A stretch of DNA of 64,000 nt from Clostridia bacterium (GCA_017620205.1 JAFZQX010000021.1:27103-91102), one strand, 5' to 3'. Numbered from the stretch's first letter, positions 25,681-35,206 are shown. Translations and numbers: made by a program. The notes: generated by a model from the letters alone, not told the origin.

Positions 25681-26257
25681 TTATACACCAGTTTTTTATT
25701 TCATTTTCAAGTTGTTCGGGCGTGCCGTTGTTTTCAAAAACATAATCTGCCCGCGACCTGTAAGTTTCGTCATCGGGTTGGGAAGATATTCTGTTTTCTG
25801 CGTTTTTACGCGAAATGCCGTCGCGGCGCATGATGCGCTCAATACGCGTTTCTTTGCGCGCCGTCACAAGCAAAACTATATCGCATTCCAAAAATTCATC
25901 GGGCAAAAGCGCGGCATCAAAAACTATTGTGCCTTTTGCATTTTCAGCGCGTCGCCCCAGTTCCTCGCTTATATATTTATGCGTAATTTCGTTTAAAATG
26001 CGAAGCTTGTTTTTGTCCGCAAACACTTCTTCGCCGAGCTTTTTGCGGTTTATTTCATCGTTTGTCAGTATTTTATCGCCAAAAGCGTCTAATACTTCAT
26101 TAAAAGCCTTTTGTCCTTTTTCCATTATTTCTCTGGAAACCTTGTCCGCGTCAACAACTTCAATGCCGAGTGCGCGGAAAGTTTGTGCAGCCGTGCTTTT
26201 GCCGCTGCCGCTGCCGCCCATAAGCCAGATCGTTTTTTTATTATTTTTTTGCATCAT
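25664..26257 (-). CDS. coaE: Dephospho-CoA kinase
   Basis: The 197-residue P-loop kinase phosphorylates the ribose 3'-hydroxyl of dephospho-CoA. It has GGSGSGKST near the N-terminus, VVDADKVSREI, FDAALLPD (in place of the usual PLLfE) and the lid RIMRRDGISRKNAENRISSQ. It overlaps polA upstream and the transglycosylase downstream by 17 nt each. The substitution in the 'P-L-L-F-E' region is a mild oddity. Confidence 0.92.
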   Translation of the reverse strand: MMQKNNKKTIWLMGGSGSGKSTAAQTFRALGIEVVDADKVSREIMEKGQKAFNEVLDAFGDKILTNDEINRKKLGEEVFADKNKLRILNEITHKYISEELGRRAENAKGTIVFDAALLPDEFLECDIVLLVTARKETRIERIMRRDGISRKNAENRISSQPDDETYRSRADYVFENNGTPEQLENEIKNWCINEKIN

Positions 26258-28742
26258 ACCAGCTCCTGCCGCGTCCTATTTCAACTTCAAGCGGAACAGA
26301 CAGGGGGAATGCGTTTTCCATTTCCGCACGAAGTATGTTTTCTGCAATATCAACTTCGTCTTTGTGCGCTTCAACTATAAGTTCATCGTGTACCTGAAGT
26401 AAAAGACGTGATTTCGGCGCCTTTTCTTTAAGTGCGTCTGATACTTTTATCATAGCAAGCTTTATAATATCCGCCGCCGTGCCCTGAATTGGGGCGTTTA
26501 AAGCAACGCGCTCGCCGAACGCGCGCAGCATATGATTTGAGGAAGAAAGCTCGGGTATGTAGCGTCTTCTTTCCGAAAGTGTTGTTACATATCCGTTTTC
26601 TTTCGCAAATTCTACAATTTTCTTCATATATTCTTTTACGCCCGAAAAATAGTCTAAGTATTTTTCAATATAAGCCTTGGCTTCTTTTACGGAAACAGAA
26701 ATATCCTGCGCGAGCGAAAAAGCTCCGATACCGTAAACTATACCGAAATTAACCGCTTTTGCGCGTCTGCGCATCTCTTCCGTTACCATAAACTCCGGAA
26801 CGCCGAAAACTTCGGAGGCGGTTTTTGTATGAATATCAACGCCGCTGCGGAATGCTTCCTGCATAGCCTTGTCATCGGCCACAGCGGCTAAAACGCGCAG
26901 CTCAATCTGCGAATAGTCCGCGTCAAGCAAGAGGTAATTATCGTCTTGCGCTACGAAAACTCGGCGGAACTCGCGGCCGAGCTCTGTCCTTACCGGTATG
27001 TTCTGCAAATTAGGCTCTGTAGAGCTTATTCTGCCCGTTGTTGTAACCGTCTGATTAAAGTTTGAATGTATTTTGCCCGTCTCATCATCTATAACGGACA
27101 AAAGACCGTCCGCATAAGTTGATTTAAGCTTTGATAAGTGTCTGTATTCCAAAATGTTATTAATGATAGGGTGATGGGTTTTGAGTTTTTCCAAAATATC
27201 CGCGTTTGTCGAATAACCCGTTTTTGTTTTCTTTGCAAACGGGAGCTCAAGCTTTTCAAAAAGAATAACGCCGAGCTGTTTCGGAGAATTAATATTAAAT
27301 TCTTCGCCCGCCTGCGAATAAATCTCCGTTTCGAGTTTTGCTATTGAGTTTTTAAGCTTTTCGGAAAAATCCGCGAGCATATCTTTATCCGCTTTAAAGC
27401 CGATAAGCTGCATTTTTGCAAGAACGTCTATAAGCGGAAGCTCAATTTCATAATAAAGTCTGTCCTGACCGAACTCCGACAGCTTTTCGTTTAAAGCCGC
27501 ACGCAGAGAGGGGAGGACGGATATAAAGCCGCCGTTTTCCGGCACTGCATCAAGATAATACTCCGAAAGAGATTTTACGGAAAAATCTGATCTCGCGGGG
27601 TCTAAAATATATGCGGCAATAGCCGTGTCAAACGAAAGATTATTAAGTTTTATTCCGCTTTTTGCGAGCGCAATAATACATTCTTTCGCATTGTTTGCGG
27701 TTTTTGATACTGTTTCGTCTTCAAATATATCTTTCAGCTTTTCAAAAGACGCACGCAAAACTTCGCCGCCCTGCAAAAAGAACGCATCCTCATTTTCAAG
27801 TGCGAAATAAAGCTCTTTGCCTATTTTGGCTTTATCGGGAGCACCGTCTTTTATTTCCGCGTTTATTTCTTTGGCGGTTGATTTAATTTCCAGACGTGAT
27901 AAAAATGATTTGAACTCAAGCTTTTGGAAAAGCGGCGCCAGTTTGTCCGTATAGGGCTTTATAACAAAATCATCAAGCGTTTCGGAAATAGGAACATCGC
28001 ACTTTATGGTGCCGAGATAGCGGCTGAGCAATGCGCTGTCATGACCCGTTTCAAGTTTATTATGGAGCGCGCCCGAAATCTCTGAAAGGTTTTCGTAAAC
28101 ACCGTCTACCGTTTTATACTTTTGAATAAGAGAAAGCGCCGTTTTTTCGCCTACGCCTTGGACACCCGGGATGTTATCGGAACTGTCGCCCATAAGCCCT
28201 TTTACTTCTATAAGCATAGTCGGAGTAACGCCGTATTTTTCCATGACCTTCGCTTCGTCATAAAGCACGGTTTCCGTTCTGCCCATTGATGATGTTGTTA
28301 AAAGAACGTTAGTGTTTTTTGTAATAAGCTGCAAATCGTCGCGGTCACCGGTGAGTATGCGGCAGATAACGTTTTCCTTTTCGCAAAGCGCCGAAACCGT
28401 TCCGATAAGGTCATCTGCTTCATAGCCTTCAAGCTCAATGTGAGCTATATTCATAGCGTCAAGCACTTCTTTTAATAACGGCATCTGCTCCGCAAGTTCT
28501 TCGGGCATACCCTTTCGCTGTGCTTTATATTCCGCGTATTCTTTGTGACGGAAGGTTTTTGCGCGGACATCAAACGCAACAACGCAGTAGTCCGGCACTT
28601 CTTCTTCCATAGTTTTCAGGAATATATTTAAAAAGCCGTAAATACCGTTGGTATTCAGGCCTTCTTTTGTGGTAAGCTGTTTTATGGCATAAAACGCCCT
28701 GTTTATTATACTGTTTCCGTCGATAATTAAGAGTTTTTTCAT
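26241..28742 (-). CDS. polA: DNA polymerase I
   Basis: The 833-residue enzyme has an N-terminal 5'-3' exonuclease (about 1-285; IDGNSIINRAFYA, EADDLIGT, GDSSDNIPGVQGVGEKTA), a 3'-5' exonuclease-like region (about 300-460) and a family A polymerase. Motif A is LLLDADYSQIELR, motif B is RRRAKAVNFGIVYG and motif C is LLLQVHDEL. The proofreading domain lacks the DxE motif, as in other Firmicutes PolA, so proofreading is probably lost. The start overlaps the preceding stop by 4 nt (ATGA). Confidence 0.97.
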   Translation of the reverse strand: MKKLLIIDGNSIINRAFYAIKQLTTKEGLNTNGIYGFLNIFLKTMEEEVPDYCVVAFDVRAKTFRHKEYAEYKAQRKGMPEELAEQMPLLKEVLDAMNIAHIELEGYEADDLIGTVSALCEKENVICRILTGDRDDLQLITKNTNVLLTTSSMGRTETVLYDEAKVMEKYGVTPTMLIEVKGLMGDSSDNIPGVQGVGEKTALSLIQKYKTVDGVYENLSEISGALHNKLETGHDSALLSRYLGTIKCDVPISETLDDFVIKPYTDKLAPLFQKLEFKSFLSRLEIKSTAKEINAEIKDGAPDKAKIGKELYFALENEDAFFLQGGEVLRASFEKLKDIFEDETVSKTANNAKECIIALAKSGIKLNNLSFDTAIAAYILDPARSDFSVKSLSEYYLDAVPENGGFISVLPSLRAALNEKLSEFGQDRLYYEIELPLIDVLAKMQLIGFKADKDMLADFSEKLKNSIAKLETEIYSQAGEEFNINSPKQLGVILFEKLELPFAKKTKTGYSTNADILEKLKTHHPIINNILEYRHLSKLKSTYADGLLSVIDDETGKIHSNFNQTVTTTGRISSTEPNLQNIPVRTELGREFRRVFVAQDDNYLLLDADYSQIELRVLAAVADDKAMQEAFRSGVDIHTKTASEVFGVPEFMVTEEMRRRAKAVNFGIVYGIGAFSLAQDISVSVKEAKAYIEKYLDYFSGVKEYMKKIVEFAKENGYVTTLSERRRYIPELSSSNHMLRAFGERVALNAPIQGTAADIIKLAMIKVSDALKEKAPKSRLLLQVHDELIVEAHKDEVDIAENILRAEMENAFPLSVPLEVEIGRGRSWYDAKK

Positions 28743-29572
28743 TTTGATTCACCTTGAAATGTCAGCGTTTTAACGGTTACCGTAACCTTATTTACGTTTA
28801 TGGATGTGCTGAAATCCACCGCTTTGCATATGGCGTCTATAACGCGCAGTGCGACGGGTTTAATAACAAGTCCGTATAAAACGGCAACGTCGATACGTAT
28901 ATCGATTCCGCCGTCGGACGGTATTATATGACAGCCCAAAGCTTTTGTTATACCGTCAATCTGTTCGGCTTCATGAAGACAAATCTGAGTTAAAACGGAG
29001 TTTGAAATCTGAAACTCGCCGAGATAGCTGAAAGTGGGGCGTACTACCGTTCTTTCACTCATATCGTCAAAGTTTTTGGGGTCTTGCTTGCCGCGTGTTA
29101 TTTTCTTAAGCGCGTCCATCCAGTATCCCGAAAAATCCTTTTTGATTTCAAAGGTGGGGACGGGGATGACGTGTTTTCCCTGACTTTGACGGACTTTTTT
29201 TGCGGTATTGATTTCTTTTGCGGACGCAACATCCTCAATCTCAATAAAATCTTCTATGTTAGGCAAATCGAGTGCCTTCGCTATTTTTTCTACCATCTCG
29301 TGAGATGTGCCGAGTATCATGATGCCGTCGGGATCTTCCGTTTTTATAGCTTCTTTAACGCTCTCCGCAAGCTCCTTGTCAAAAAAGAGCGCACAACGGA
29401 CAGACGCCAAGCGCGTGCTTTCTTTTTTAGCGGATTTACCTGCGATAACACGCTTTTGCGAAATCAAAAGACCGTCGTCAATTATATATTTAATACCGCG
29501 CGCGGCGGCAACATCCAAAGCACGGTAGCTTTTGCCGCTGCCGCTTACGCCTACAAATCCCAAAACTTTCAT
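28739..29572 (-). CDS. P-loop ATPase-like protein fused to an Asp23/Gls24-like domain
   Basis: The 277-residue protein starts with a Walker A motif (GVSGSGKS, residues 8-15) in a P-loop domain (1-about 165) that includes SQKRVIAGKSAKKE and a DGIMILGTSHEM strand. The C-terminal part (about 180-272) looks like an Asp23/Gls24 domain: ISNSVLTQICLHEAEQIDGI, then IDIRIDVAVLYGLVIKPVALRVIDAICKAV and NKVTVTVKTL. Asp23 proteins are membrane-associated stress proteins of Firmicutes. The pairing with an ATP-binding domain, and the function, are unclear. It lies between rex and polA with tight spacing. Confidence 0.75.
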   Translation of the reverse strand: MKVLGFVGVSGSGKSYRALDVAAARGIKYIIDDGLLISQKRVIAGKSAKKESTRLASVRCALFFDKELAESVKEAIKTEDPDGIMILGTSHEMVEKIAKALDLPNIEDFIEIEDVASAKEINTAKKVRQSQGKHVIPVPTFEIKKDFSGYWMDALKKITRGKQDPKNFDDMSERTVVRPTFSYLGEFQISNSVLTQICLHEAEQIDGITKALGCHIIPSDGGIDIRIDVAVLYGLVIKPVALRVIDAICKAVDFSTSINVNKVTVTVKTLTFQGESK

Positions 29573-29584
29573 AGATAATCACCA

Positions 29585-30217
29585 TTATTTTCCGCATATG
29601 GCATGCGAAAGAGTCATTAAACTGTCGCTCAAATGCACGTTTTCAATAGCTACGCCTGCGGGAACAGACAGCTCCTTGTGAGAGAAGTTCCATATGCCGC
29701 GGACGCCGAGGCTGCAAACGCGCTCCGCAACTTCCTGTGCGGCGCTTTTGGGAACGGTTAAAATTGCAATGTCGGGAGCGAGGGTTTTAAATTCCTTTTC
29801 CATCTCGTCGATATGTTTTACTGTGATACCGTTTATTTTACTGCCGATTATAGCTTTATTACTGTCAAATATTCCGACGAGGGTAAAGCCGCGTTTTTCA
29901 AAGCCGTGGTAGTTGGCTATTGCGTGACCAAGATTACCTGCGCCTATTATGACAGTTTTATGTCCCTCGTTAAGACCCAGAATGTCTCCGATTGAGAGAT
30001 AAAGCTGTTCAACATTATATCCGTATCCCTGCTGACCGAAGCCTCCGAAGCAGTTAAAATCCTGCCTTATCTGGGAAGCCGTTACGTTCATTTTTTTTGC
30101 AAGCTCCATTGAGGATATACGTTCTACACCGTCGCTTTTTAAATCCGCGAGATATCTGTAATATCTCGGCAGACGGCGAACGACTACTTTGGAAACCTTT
30201 TTTGAAGGTTGTTTCAT
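29585..30217 (-). CDS. rex: Redox-sensing transcriptional repressor Rex
   Basis: The 210-residue protein has an N-terminal winged helix (VVRRLPRYYRYLADLKSDGVERISSMELAKKM, then TASQIRQDFNCFGGFGQQGYGYNV) and a Rossmann domain with GAGNLGHAIANY. A C-terminal helix swaps between subunits. Rex represses fermentation and NADH-reoxidation genes when NAD+ is high and releases DNA on NADH binding. It lies directly after aconitase and isocitrate dehydrogenase genes. Confidence 0.96.
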   Translation of the reverse strand: MKQPSKKVSKVVVRRLPRYYRYLADLKSDGVERISSMELAKKMNVTASQIRQDFNCFGGFGQQGYGYNVEQLYLSIGDILGLNEGHKTVIIGAGNLGHAIANYHGFEKRGFTLVGIFDSNKAIIGSKINGITVKHIDEMEKEFKTLAPDIAILTVPKSAAQEVAERVCSLGVRGIWNFSHKELSVPAGVAIENVHLSDSLMTLSHAICGK

Positions 30218-30241
30218 TTCGATTTTCCGCCTTTCAAAAAA

Positions 30242-31405
30242 TTAAAGTGTTTTTAAAGTTTCCATAATGTAATCGGAAAACTCTTCGTTTGTAGCGCCCG
30301 TATCGCGGCCTGTGATGGTGAGCTTCTTTTCTTCGTACATACAGATGTCAAGAGCGCGCGATAATTTATCGGCTTCTTTTGAATAACCGATGTGGTTTAA
30401 GAGCATTACGGCTGCGCGGATAATACTTGAAGGATCCGCATACTTGTCTCTGCCTTCCTGAACCATTCTGGGAGCGCTGCCGTGTATAGCTTCAAACATA
30501 GCATATCTCTTGCCGAAGTTTGCGCTGCCCGCAGTTCCTACGCCGCCCTGAAACTCTGCCGCTTCGTCTGTAATTATATCGCCGTAAAGATTGGGGAGTA
30601 CTACAACCTGGAAGCCTGTGCGGCGTTTTTCGTCAACGAGTTTTGCGGTCATAATATCTATATACCAATCGTCAAATTCAATATCGCTGTATTCCTTTGC
30701 AACTTCTTTGCATATATCAAGGAACTTGCCGTCTGTAGTTTTTATAACGTTTGCCTTTGTAACTGCAGTAACTCTTGTTTTGCCGTTTTTCTTTGCGTAT
30801 TCAAAAGCTGCTCTTGCAATTCTTTCAGTGCCTTCTGTTGTTGTTACGCAAAAGTCAATTGCGAGGTCGTCCGTTACATGAACGCCGTCACTGCCTACAG
30901 CGTAAGAGCCTTCCGTGTTTTCGCGGAAGAATGTCCAGTCGATTCCCTGCTCGGGAACTTTAACGGGACGTACATTTGCGAAAAGGTCAAGCGCTTTGCG
31001 CATAGCAACGTTTGCGCTTTCAATGTTCGGCCACGGATCACCTTTTCTGGGTGTTGTTGTAGGTCCTTTTAAAATAACGTGGCATTTCTTAAGCTCTTCC
31101 AAAACGTCGTCCGGGATGGGCTGCATTTTAGAGACTCTGTTTTCTATTGTAAGACCGTCTATAACTTTAAATTCAACCTTGCCTGCCTTTACTTCGTCGG
31201 CAAGTAAGAATTCAAGAATTCTGTGCGCCTGACGTGTAATTGCGGGGCCGATGCCGTCGCCGCCTACAACGCCTATAATTATTTTATCGAGTTTTGAAAA
31301 ATCCAAAAACTCTTTGTCTGCTTTTATTCTGTCGTTTCTTTCAAGCTGCTTTTTTAAAACAGCGGCAAATTTTTCGGTAGCGTTTTTAATTGCTTCTTCG
31401 TACAT
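30242..31405 (-). CDS. NAD-type isocitrate dehydrogenase family protein
   Basis: The 387-residue enzyme belongs to the isocitrate/isopropylmalate dehydrogenase family. VGGDGIGPAI is the N-terminal signature, ESANVAMRKALDLFANVRPVK holds the substrate Ser/Arg residues, FFRENTEGSYAVG the phosphate-loop region, and DIITDEAAEFQGGVGTAGSANFG plus EAIHGSAP the metal and cofactor sites. The aconitase gene upstream argues for isocitrate as substrate, giving 2-oxoglutarate for glutamate. The ATG at 31405 is preferred because AAAGGA lies 9 nt upstream; the in-frame ATG at 31414 abuts that site. Confidence 0.88.
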   Translation of the reverse strand: MYEEAIKNATEKFAAVLKKQLERNDRIKADKEFLDFSKLDKIIIGVVGGDGIGPAITRQAHRILEFLLADEVKAGKVEFKVIDGLTIENRVSKMQPIPDDVLEELKKCHVILKGPTTTPRKGDPWPNIESANVAMRKALDLFANVRPVKVPEQGIDWTFFRENTEGSYAVGSDGVHVTDDLAIDFCVTTTEGTERIARAAFEYAKKNGKTRVTAVTKANVIKTTDGKFLDICKEVAKEYSDIEFDDWYIDIMTAKLVDEKRRTGFQVVVLPNLYGDIITDEAAEFQGGVGTAGSANFGKRYAMFEAIHGSAPRMVQEGRDKYADPSSIIRAAVMLLNHIGYSKEADKLSRALDICMYEEKKLTITGRDTGATNEEFSDYIMETLKTL

Positions 31406-31424
31406 TTGCTTCATTCCTTTCAAA

Positions 31425-33353
31425 TTAGTTATTCATACTGCGCATATAGTTTATAAGACCGCCCGCGAGTATCATGTCTTTCTGACGGGAGGAAAGCGTG
31501 ATAATTGTGTTTATCGTCTTGCCGTTTGTCTTGTTAAGCACTTTGATAAGAGAGCCTGCCTGAATCTGCTCTGCGGGGTTTTCTATAACGAGATTGTCGC
31601 CTTCCGATATATTTTCATAATCGTTTTCGTTTTCAAATGCGAGAGGCAAAATGCCTGAGTTTATAAGGTTTGCCATGTGAATTCTCGCAAAGCTTTTAGC
31701 AATAACCGCGCGGATACCGAGGTATAAGGGAGCGAGAGCCGCATGCTCACGCGATGAGCCCTGACCGTAGTTTGAGCCGCCTACGATTATGCCGCCGCCG
31801 TTTTCCTTTGCGCGCTTCGGAAATTCCGGGTCGCAGGGAGTTAAACAGAAGTCCGCGAGATACGGAATGTTTGAACGGTAGGGAAGAAGCTTTGCGTTTG
31901 AGGGCATAATATGGTCTGTTGTGATATTGTCTTCAACTTTTATAAGCGTTTTGCAGTCGATATCGCCTTCAAGCTTTTTGTTTAATGGGAACTCTTTGAT
32001 GTTGGGACCGCGTACAACTTCTACGTCGTTGCCTTCGGGTGCGGGAGCTAATACCATGTTGTCGTTTACCATAAAGCTGTCGGGCTGTGTAATTTCGATT
32101 CTGTCTCCAAGCTCCGTGGGATCGGAAAGAACGCCGCAAATAGCTGAATAAGCCGCGGTTTCGGGGCTTACAAGATAAACCTGAGCCGATTTCGTTCCGC
32201 TTCTGCCTTCGAAATTTCTGTTAAATGTACGAAGCGATACAGCGTTCGTGCGCGGAGCCTGTCCCATGCCGATACACGGGCCGCATGCGGATTCAAGTAT
32301 TCTTGCGCCTGCCGCAACCATGTCTGCGAGTGCTCCGTTTTGTGCGAGAGTGTTTAAAACCTGTTTTGAGCCGGGTGCTATTACAAGGCTTACATCGGGA
32401 TGAACCGTTTTGCCTTTTAAGATTTTTGCAACCTTCATCATATCCATATAAGATGAGTTTGTGCAGCTGCCAATGGCTACCTGATCTACTTTTATTTTTC
32501 CTATATCAGAAACCTTTTTAACGTTGTCGGGGCTGTGGGGAGTTGCGGCAAGAGGAGTAATAGACGATAAATCGATTTCAATTTCTTCGTCATAAACTGC
32601 GTCTGCGTCGGGAAGAATTTCGGTAAAGTCTTCCTCTCTGCCCTGAGCCTTTAAGAATTCTTTTGTTATGTCATCAGATGGGAAAATAGATGTTGTTGCG
32701 CCGAGTTCCGCGCCCATGTTTGTAATTGTTGCACGTTCGGGAACAGTTAAAGTTTTAACGCCTTCGCCGCCGTATTCAACTATTTTGCCAACGCCGCCTT
32801 TAACTGATAAAACGCGTAAAACTTCAAGAATTATATCTTTTGCCGAAGCAAAGCCCGTGAGCTTGCCGCGAAGGTTTACTTTTAAAACCTTGGGCATCGG
32901 GAGATAGTAAGGACCGCCGCCCATTGCAACAGCAACATCAAGACCGCCCGCGCCGATTGCGAGCATGCCGATACCGCCGCCTGTGGGAGTGTGGCTGTCG
33001 GAGCCGAGCAGCGTCATTCCCGGTACACCGAAGCGTTCAAGCTGAACCTGGTGGCATATACCGTTGCCGGGACGTGAGAAGTAAATGCCGTGCTTTGATG
33101 TAACTGTCTGTATGTATTTGTGGTCATCTGCGTTTTCAAAGCCCGCCTGGAGCATGTTGTGGTCTATGTAAGCGACCGATTTTTTCGTTTTAACTCTGTC
33201 AATTCCCATTGCTTCGAACTGGAGATATGCCATAGTACCTGTTGAGTCCTGGGTAAGAGTCTGGTCAATTCTTATCGAAATTTCACTTCCGGGCGTCATT
33301 TCTCCCGAAAGCAAGTGCTTTTCAATAATCTTCTGCGCTAAATTTTTTCCCAT
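31425..33353 (-). CDS. Aconitate hydratase
   Basis: The 642-residue enzyme interconverts citrate and isocitrate through a [4Fe-4S] cluster. Cluster ligands are visible in GSCTNSSYMD and SACGPCIGMG, and the swivel domain has NYGQGSSREHAALAP and KSFARIHMANLINSGILPL. Length fits the shorter aconitase form found in Clostridia and Thermotogae, about 640 residues. The ATG at 33353 follows GAGGTGA; the frame also extends upstream to a TTG at 33383. It heads the operon acn-idh-rex-(P-loop)-polA-coaE-slt. Confidence 0.94.
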   Translation of the reverse strand: MGKNLAQKIIEKHLLSGEMTPGSEISIRIDQTLTQDSTGTMAYLQFEAMGIDRVKTKKSVAYIDHNMLQAGFENADDHKYIQTVTSKHGIYFSRPGNGICHQVQLERFGVPGMTLLGSDSHTPTGGGIGMLAIGAGGLDVAVAMGGGPYYLPMPKVLKVNLRGKLTGFASAKDIILEVLRVLSVKGGVGKIVEYGGEGVKTLTVPERATITNMGAELGATTSIFPSDDITKEFLKAQGREEDFTEILPDADAVYDEEIEIDLSSITPLAATPHSPDNVKKVSDIGKIKVDQVAIGSCTNSSYMDMMKVAKILKGKTVHPDVSLVIAPGSKQVLNTLAQNGALADMVAAGARILESACGPCIGMGQAPRTNAVSLRTFNRNFEGRSGTKSAQVYLVSPETAAYSAICGVLSDPTELGDRIEITQPDSFMVNDNMVLAPAPEGNDVEVVRGPNIKEFPLNKKLEGDIDCKTLIKVEDNITTDHIMPSNAKLLPYRSNIPYLADFCLTPCDPEFPKRAKENGGGIIVGGSNYGQGSSREHAALAPLYLGIRAVIAKSFARIHMANLINSGILPLAFENENDYENISEGDNLVIENPAEQIQAGSLIKVLNKTNGKTINTIITLSSRQKDMILAGGLINYMRSMNN

Positions 33354-33385
33354 CTTAATTTCACCTCTATAAATTATTCCCAAAT

Positions 33386-33414
33386 ATTATACACAAATTT
33401 GAGCTTTGTGTCAA
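33386..33414 (-). promoter_or_regulatory. Promoter of the aconitase operon with operator-like palindrome
   Basis: On the minus strand TTGACA (33409-33414), a 17-nt spacer and TATAAT (33386-33391). The spacer carries the inverted repeat ACACAAA (33391-33397) and TTTGTGT (33405-33411), a likely repressor site. Confidence 0.85.
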
Positions 33415-33553
33415 GTGAATATAAGGTATAATATATAATATTAAAATAAGTATAAAAAAAAGTTGAAATTTAGATAATTATGTTGTATAATTTTATCTTG
33501 ATGATTAATTAATTTGAATCCTTGTACCGGAAACGAAAGGAATGATTATATAA

Positions 33554-34717
33554 ATGATATATTTTGATAACGCGGCAACAACGGGCGTGAGCCCCGAAGT
33601 TCTCGATAAAATGCTGCCGTTTTTTAAAGAACGGTTCGGAAACCCGTCCTCGCAGTTTTACGAAGCGGGCAGAAGCGCTAAAGAAGCTCTTGAAAACGCG
33701 CGCGAAATCATTGCCGGCTGCTTAAACTGCGATATAAACGAAGTTTTTTTCACGGCTTCGGGCAGCGAAGCGGATAACTGGGCTGTAAAAGGTGCGGCGG
33801 AAGCGGGACTTGCCAAAGGCAAGAATAAGATTATTACATCGGCAATTGAGCACCATGCGGTTTTAAATACCTGCAAATATCTTGAAAAACACGGATACGA
33901 GGTTGTTTATCTGCCTGTTGACGAAAACGGTACTGTTTTACCGCAAACGCTTAAAGATGCCGTTGACGATAAGACATCTATAGTATCAATAATGCTTGCA
34001 AACAATGAAATAGGCACAATAGAGCCTATAGCGGAGCTTGCCGGAATCGCGCACGAAGCCGGCGCGCTGTTTCATACAGACGCCGTTCAGGCGGCGGGCC
34101 ATATAGAGACTGACTTTAAAGCGCTCGGCGTAGATCTTTTGAGCATTTCAGGCCATAAGTTTCACGCTCCGAAAGGCGTAGGCGCGCTTATAACAAGAAA
34201 AGGTTTGAGATTACCAAATCTTATTCACGGCGGCGGTCAGGAAAAGGGCAGACGCGCGGGTACGGAAAACGTGCCGTATATAGTGGGCATGGCATACGCT
34301 TTGAAATTCGCGTGTGACAACATGGAAGAAAACACAAAAAAAATAAAAGCCATACGCGACAGGCTTATAAGCGGAATAGAAGAAAAAATACCGTATGTAA
34401 AGCTAAACGGTCACAGGGAGCAAAGACTTCCCGGAAACGTTAATTTCTCATTTAAATATATTGAAGGCGAATCACTCATGCTTTGGCTTGACATGAATTC
34501 CGTTGCGGTATCAAGCGGTTCTGCGTGCGCTTCGGGCTCGCTTGACCCGTCGCATGTGCTTTTGGCCATCGGCTTGCCGCACGAAATAGCGCACGGCTCA
34601 CTGAGACTTAGCATAGGCGACTTAAACACTATGGAGGAAGCGGACAAGCTTCTCGAAATACTGCCTCCGATAGTTGAGAAACTCAGAGCGATGTCACCGC
34701 TTTACGAAAACAAATAA
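33554..34717 (+). CDS. nifS: Cysteine desulfurase NifS/IscS type
   Basis: The 387-residue PLP enzyme converts cysteine to alanine and passes the persulfide to the Fe-S scaffold encoded next. It starts MIYFDNAATTG. The PLP Lys is K202 in SGHKFHAPKGVG, and the catalytic Cys is C325 in SSGSACASG. EHHAVLN holds the PLP-stacking His. The ATG at 33554 lies about 12 nt after AAAGGA, longer than usual, but an earlier ATG runs into a stop. nifU follows. Confidence 0.95.
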   Translation: MIYFDNAATTGVSPEVLDKMLPFFKERFGNPSSQFYEAGRSAKEALENAREIIAGCLNCDINEVFFTASGSEADNWAVKGAAEAGLAKGKNKIITSAIEHHAVLNTCKYLEKHGYEVVYLPVDENGTVLPQTLKDAVDDKTSIVSIMLANNEIGTIEPIAELAGIAHEAGALFHTDAVQAAGHIETDFKALGVDLLSISGHKFHAPKGVGALITRKGLRLPNLIHGGGQEKGRRAGTENVPYIVGMAYALKFACDNMEENTKKIKAIRDRLISGIEEKIPYVKLNGHREQRLPGNVNFSFKYIEGESLMLWLDMNSVAVSSGSACASGSLDPSHVLLAIGLPHEIAHGSLRLSIGDLNTMEEADKLLEILPPIVEKLRAMSPLYENK

Positions 34718-34740
34718 GTTTTCCCGAAAGGAGATTTAAT

Positions 34741-35184
34741 ATGTATACCGAAAAAGTAATGGATCATTTTACAAACCCGAGAAACGTTGGGGAAATAGAA
34801 AACGCTGACGGCGTAGGCACTGTCGGCAACGCAAAATGCGGAGATATAATGAAAATGTATCTCAAAATTGAAAACGACGTTATAGTTGATATAAAGTTTA
34901 AAACATTCGGCTGCGGCGCGGCAATAGCTACGAGCAGCATGGCAACGGAACTTGTTAAAGGCAAGAGCGTTGACGAAGCTTTAGAGCTTACAAACAAAGC
35001 AGTTGTAGAGGCTCTCGGCGGACTTCCGCCGCAGAAAATCCACTGCTCCGTTTTGGCAGAGGAAGCGATTTCCGCCGCTGTTGAGGACTACTGCAAAAAA
35101 ACGGGAAGAGAGTTCCCTAAAAATAAATGTACGGGCTGCTGCGGCTCATGCTCTGCCCACAAAAGCGACGAAGAAAGAGAATAG
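34741..35184 (+). CDS. nifU: Fe-S cluster scaffold NifU/IscU-like
   Basis: The 147-residue protein is the N-terminal type scaffold, with cluster ligands C33 (with D35), C58 and C102. Beyond the usual core there is a C-terminal Cys-rich tail CTGCCGSC at about 130-137, which recurs in clostridial homologues. It pairs with the desulfurase gene 23 nt upstream for cluster assembly. Confidence 0.95.
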   Translation: MYTEKVMDHFTNPRNVGEIENADGVGTVGNAKCGDIMKMYLKIENDVIVDIKFKTFGCGAAIATSSMATELVKGKSVDEALELTNKAVVEALGGLPPQKIHCSVLAEEAISAAVEDYCKKTGREFPKNKCTGCCGSCSAHKSDEERE

Positions 35185-35206
35185 AATTTTAAAGGGGTTT
35201 TAACAC

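Noticed and set aside
33391..33411. Rex-binding site at the aconitase promoter
   Set aside because: Rex sites read TTGTGA-N-TCACAA with TTGTG half sites pointing inward. The repeat here has the opposite order (ACACAAA then TTTGTGT).
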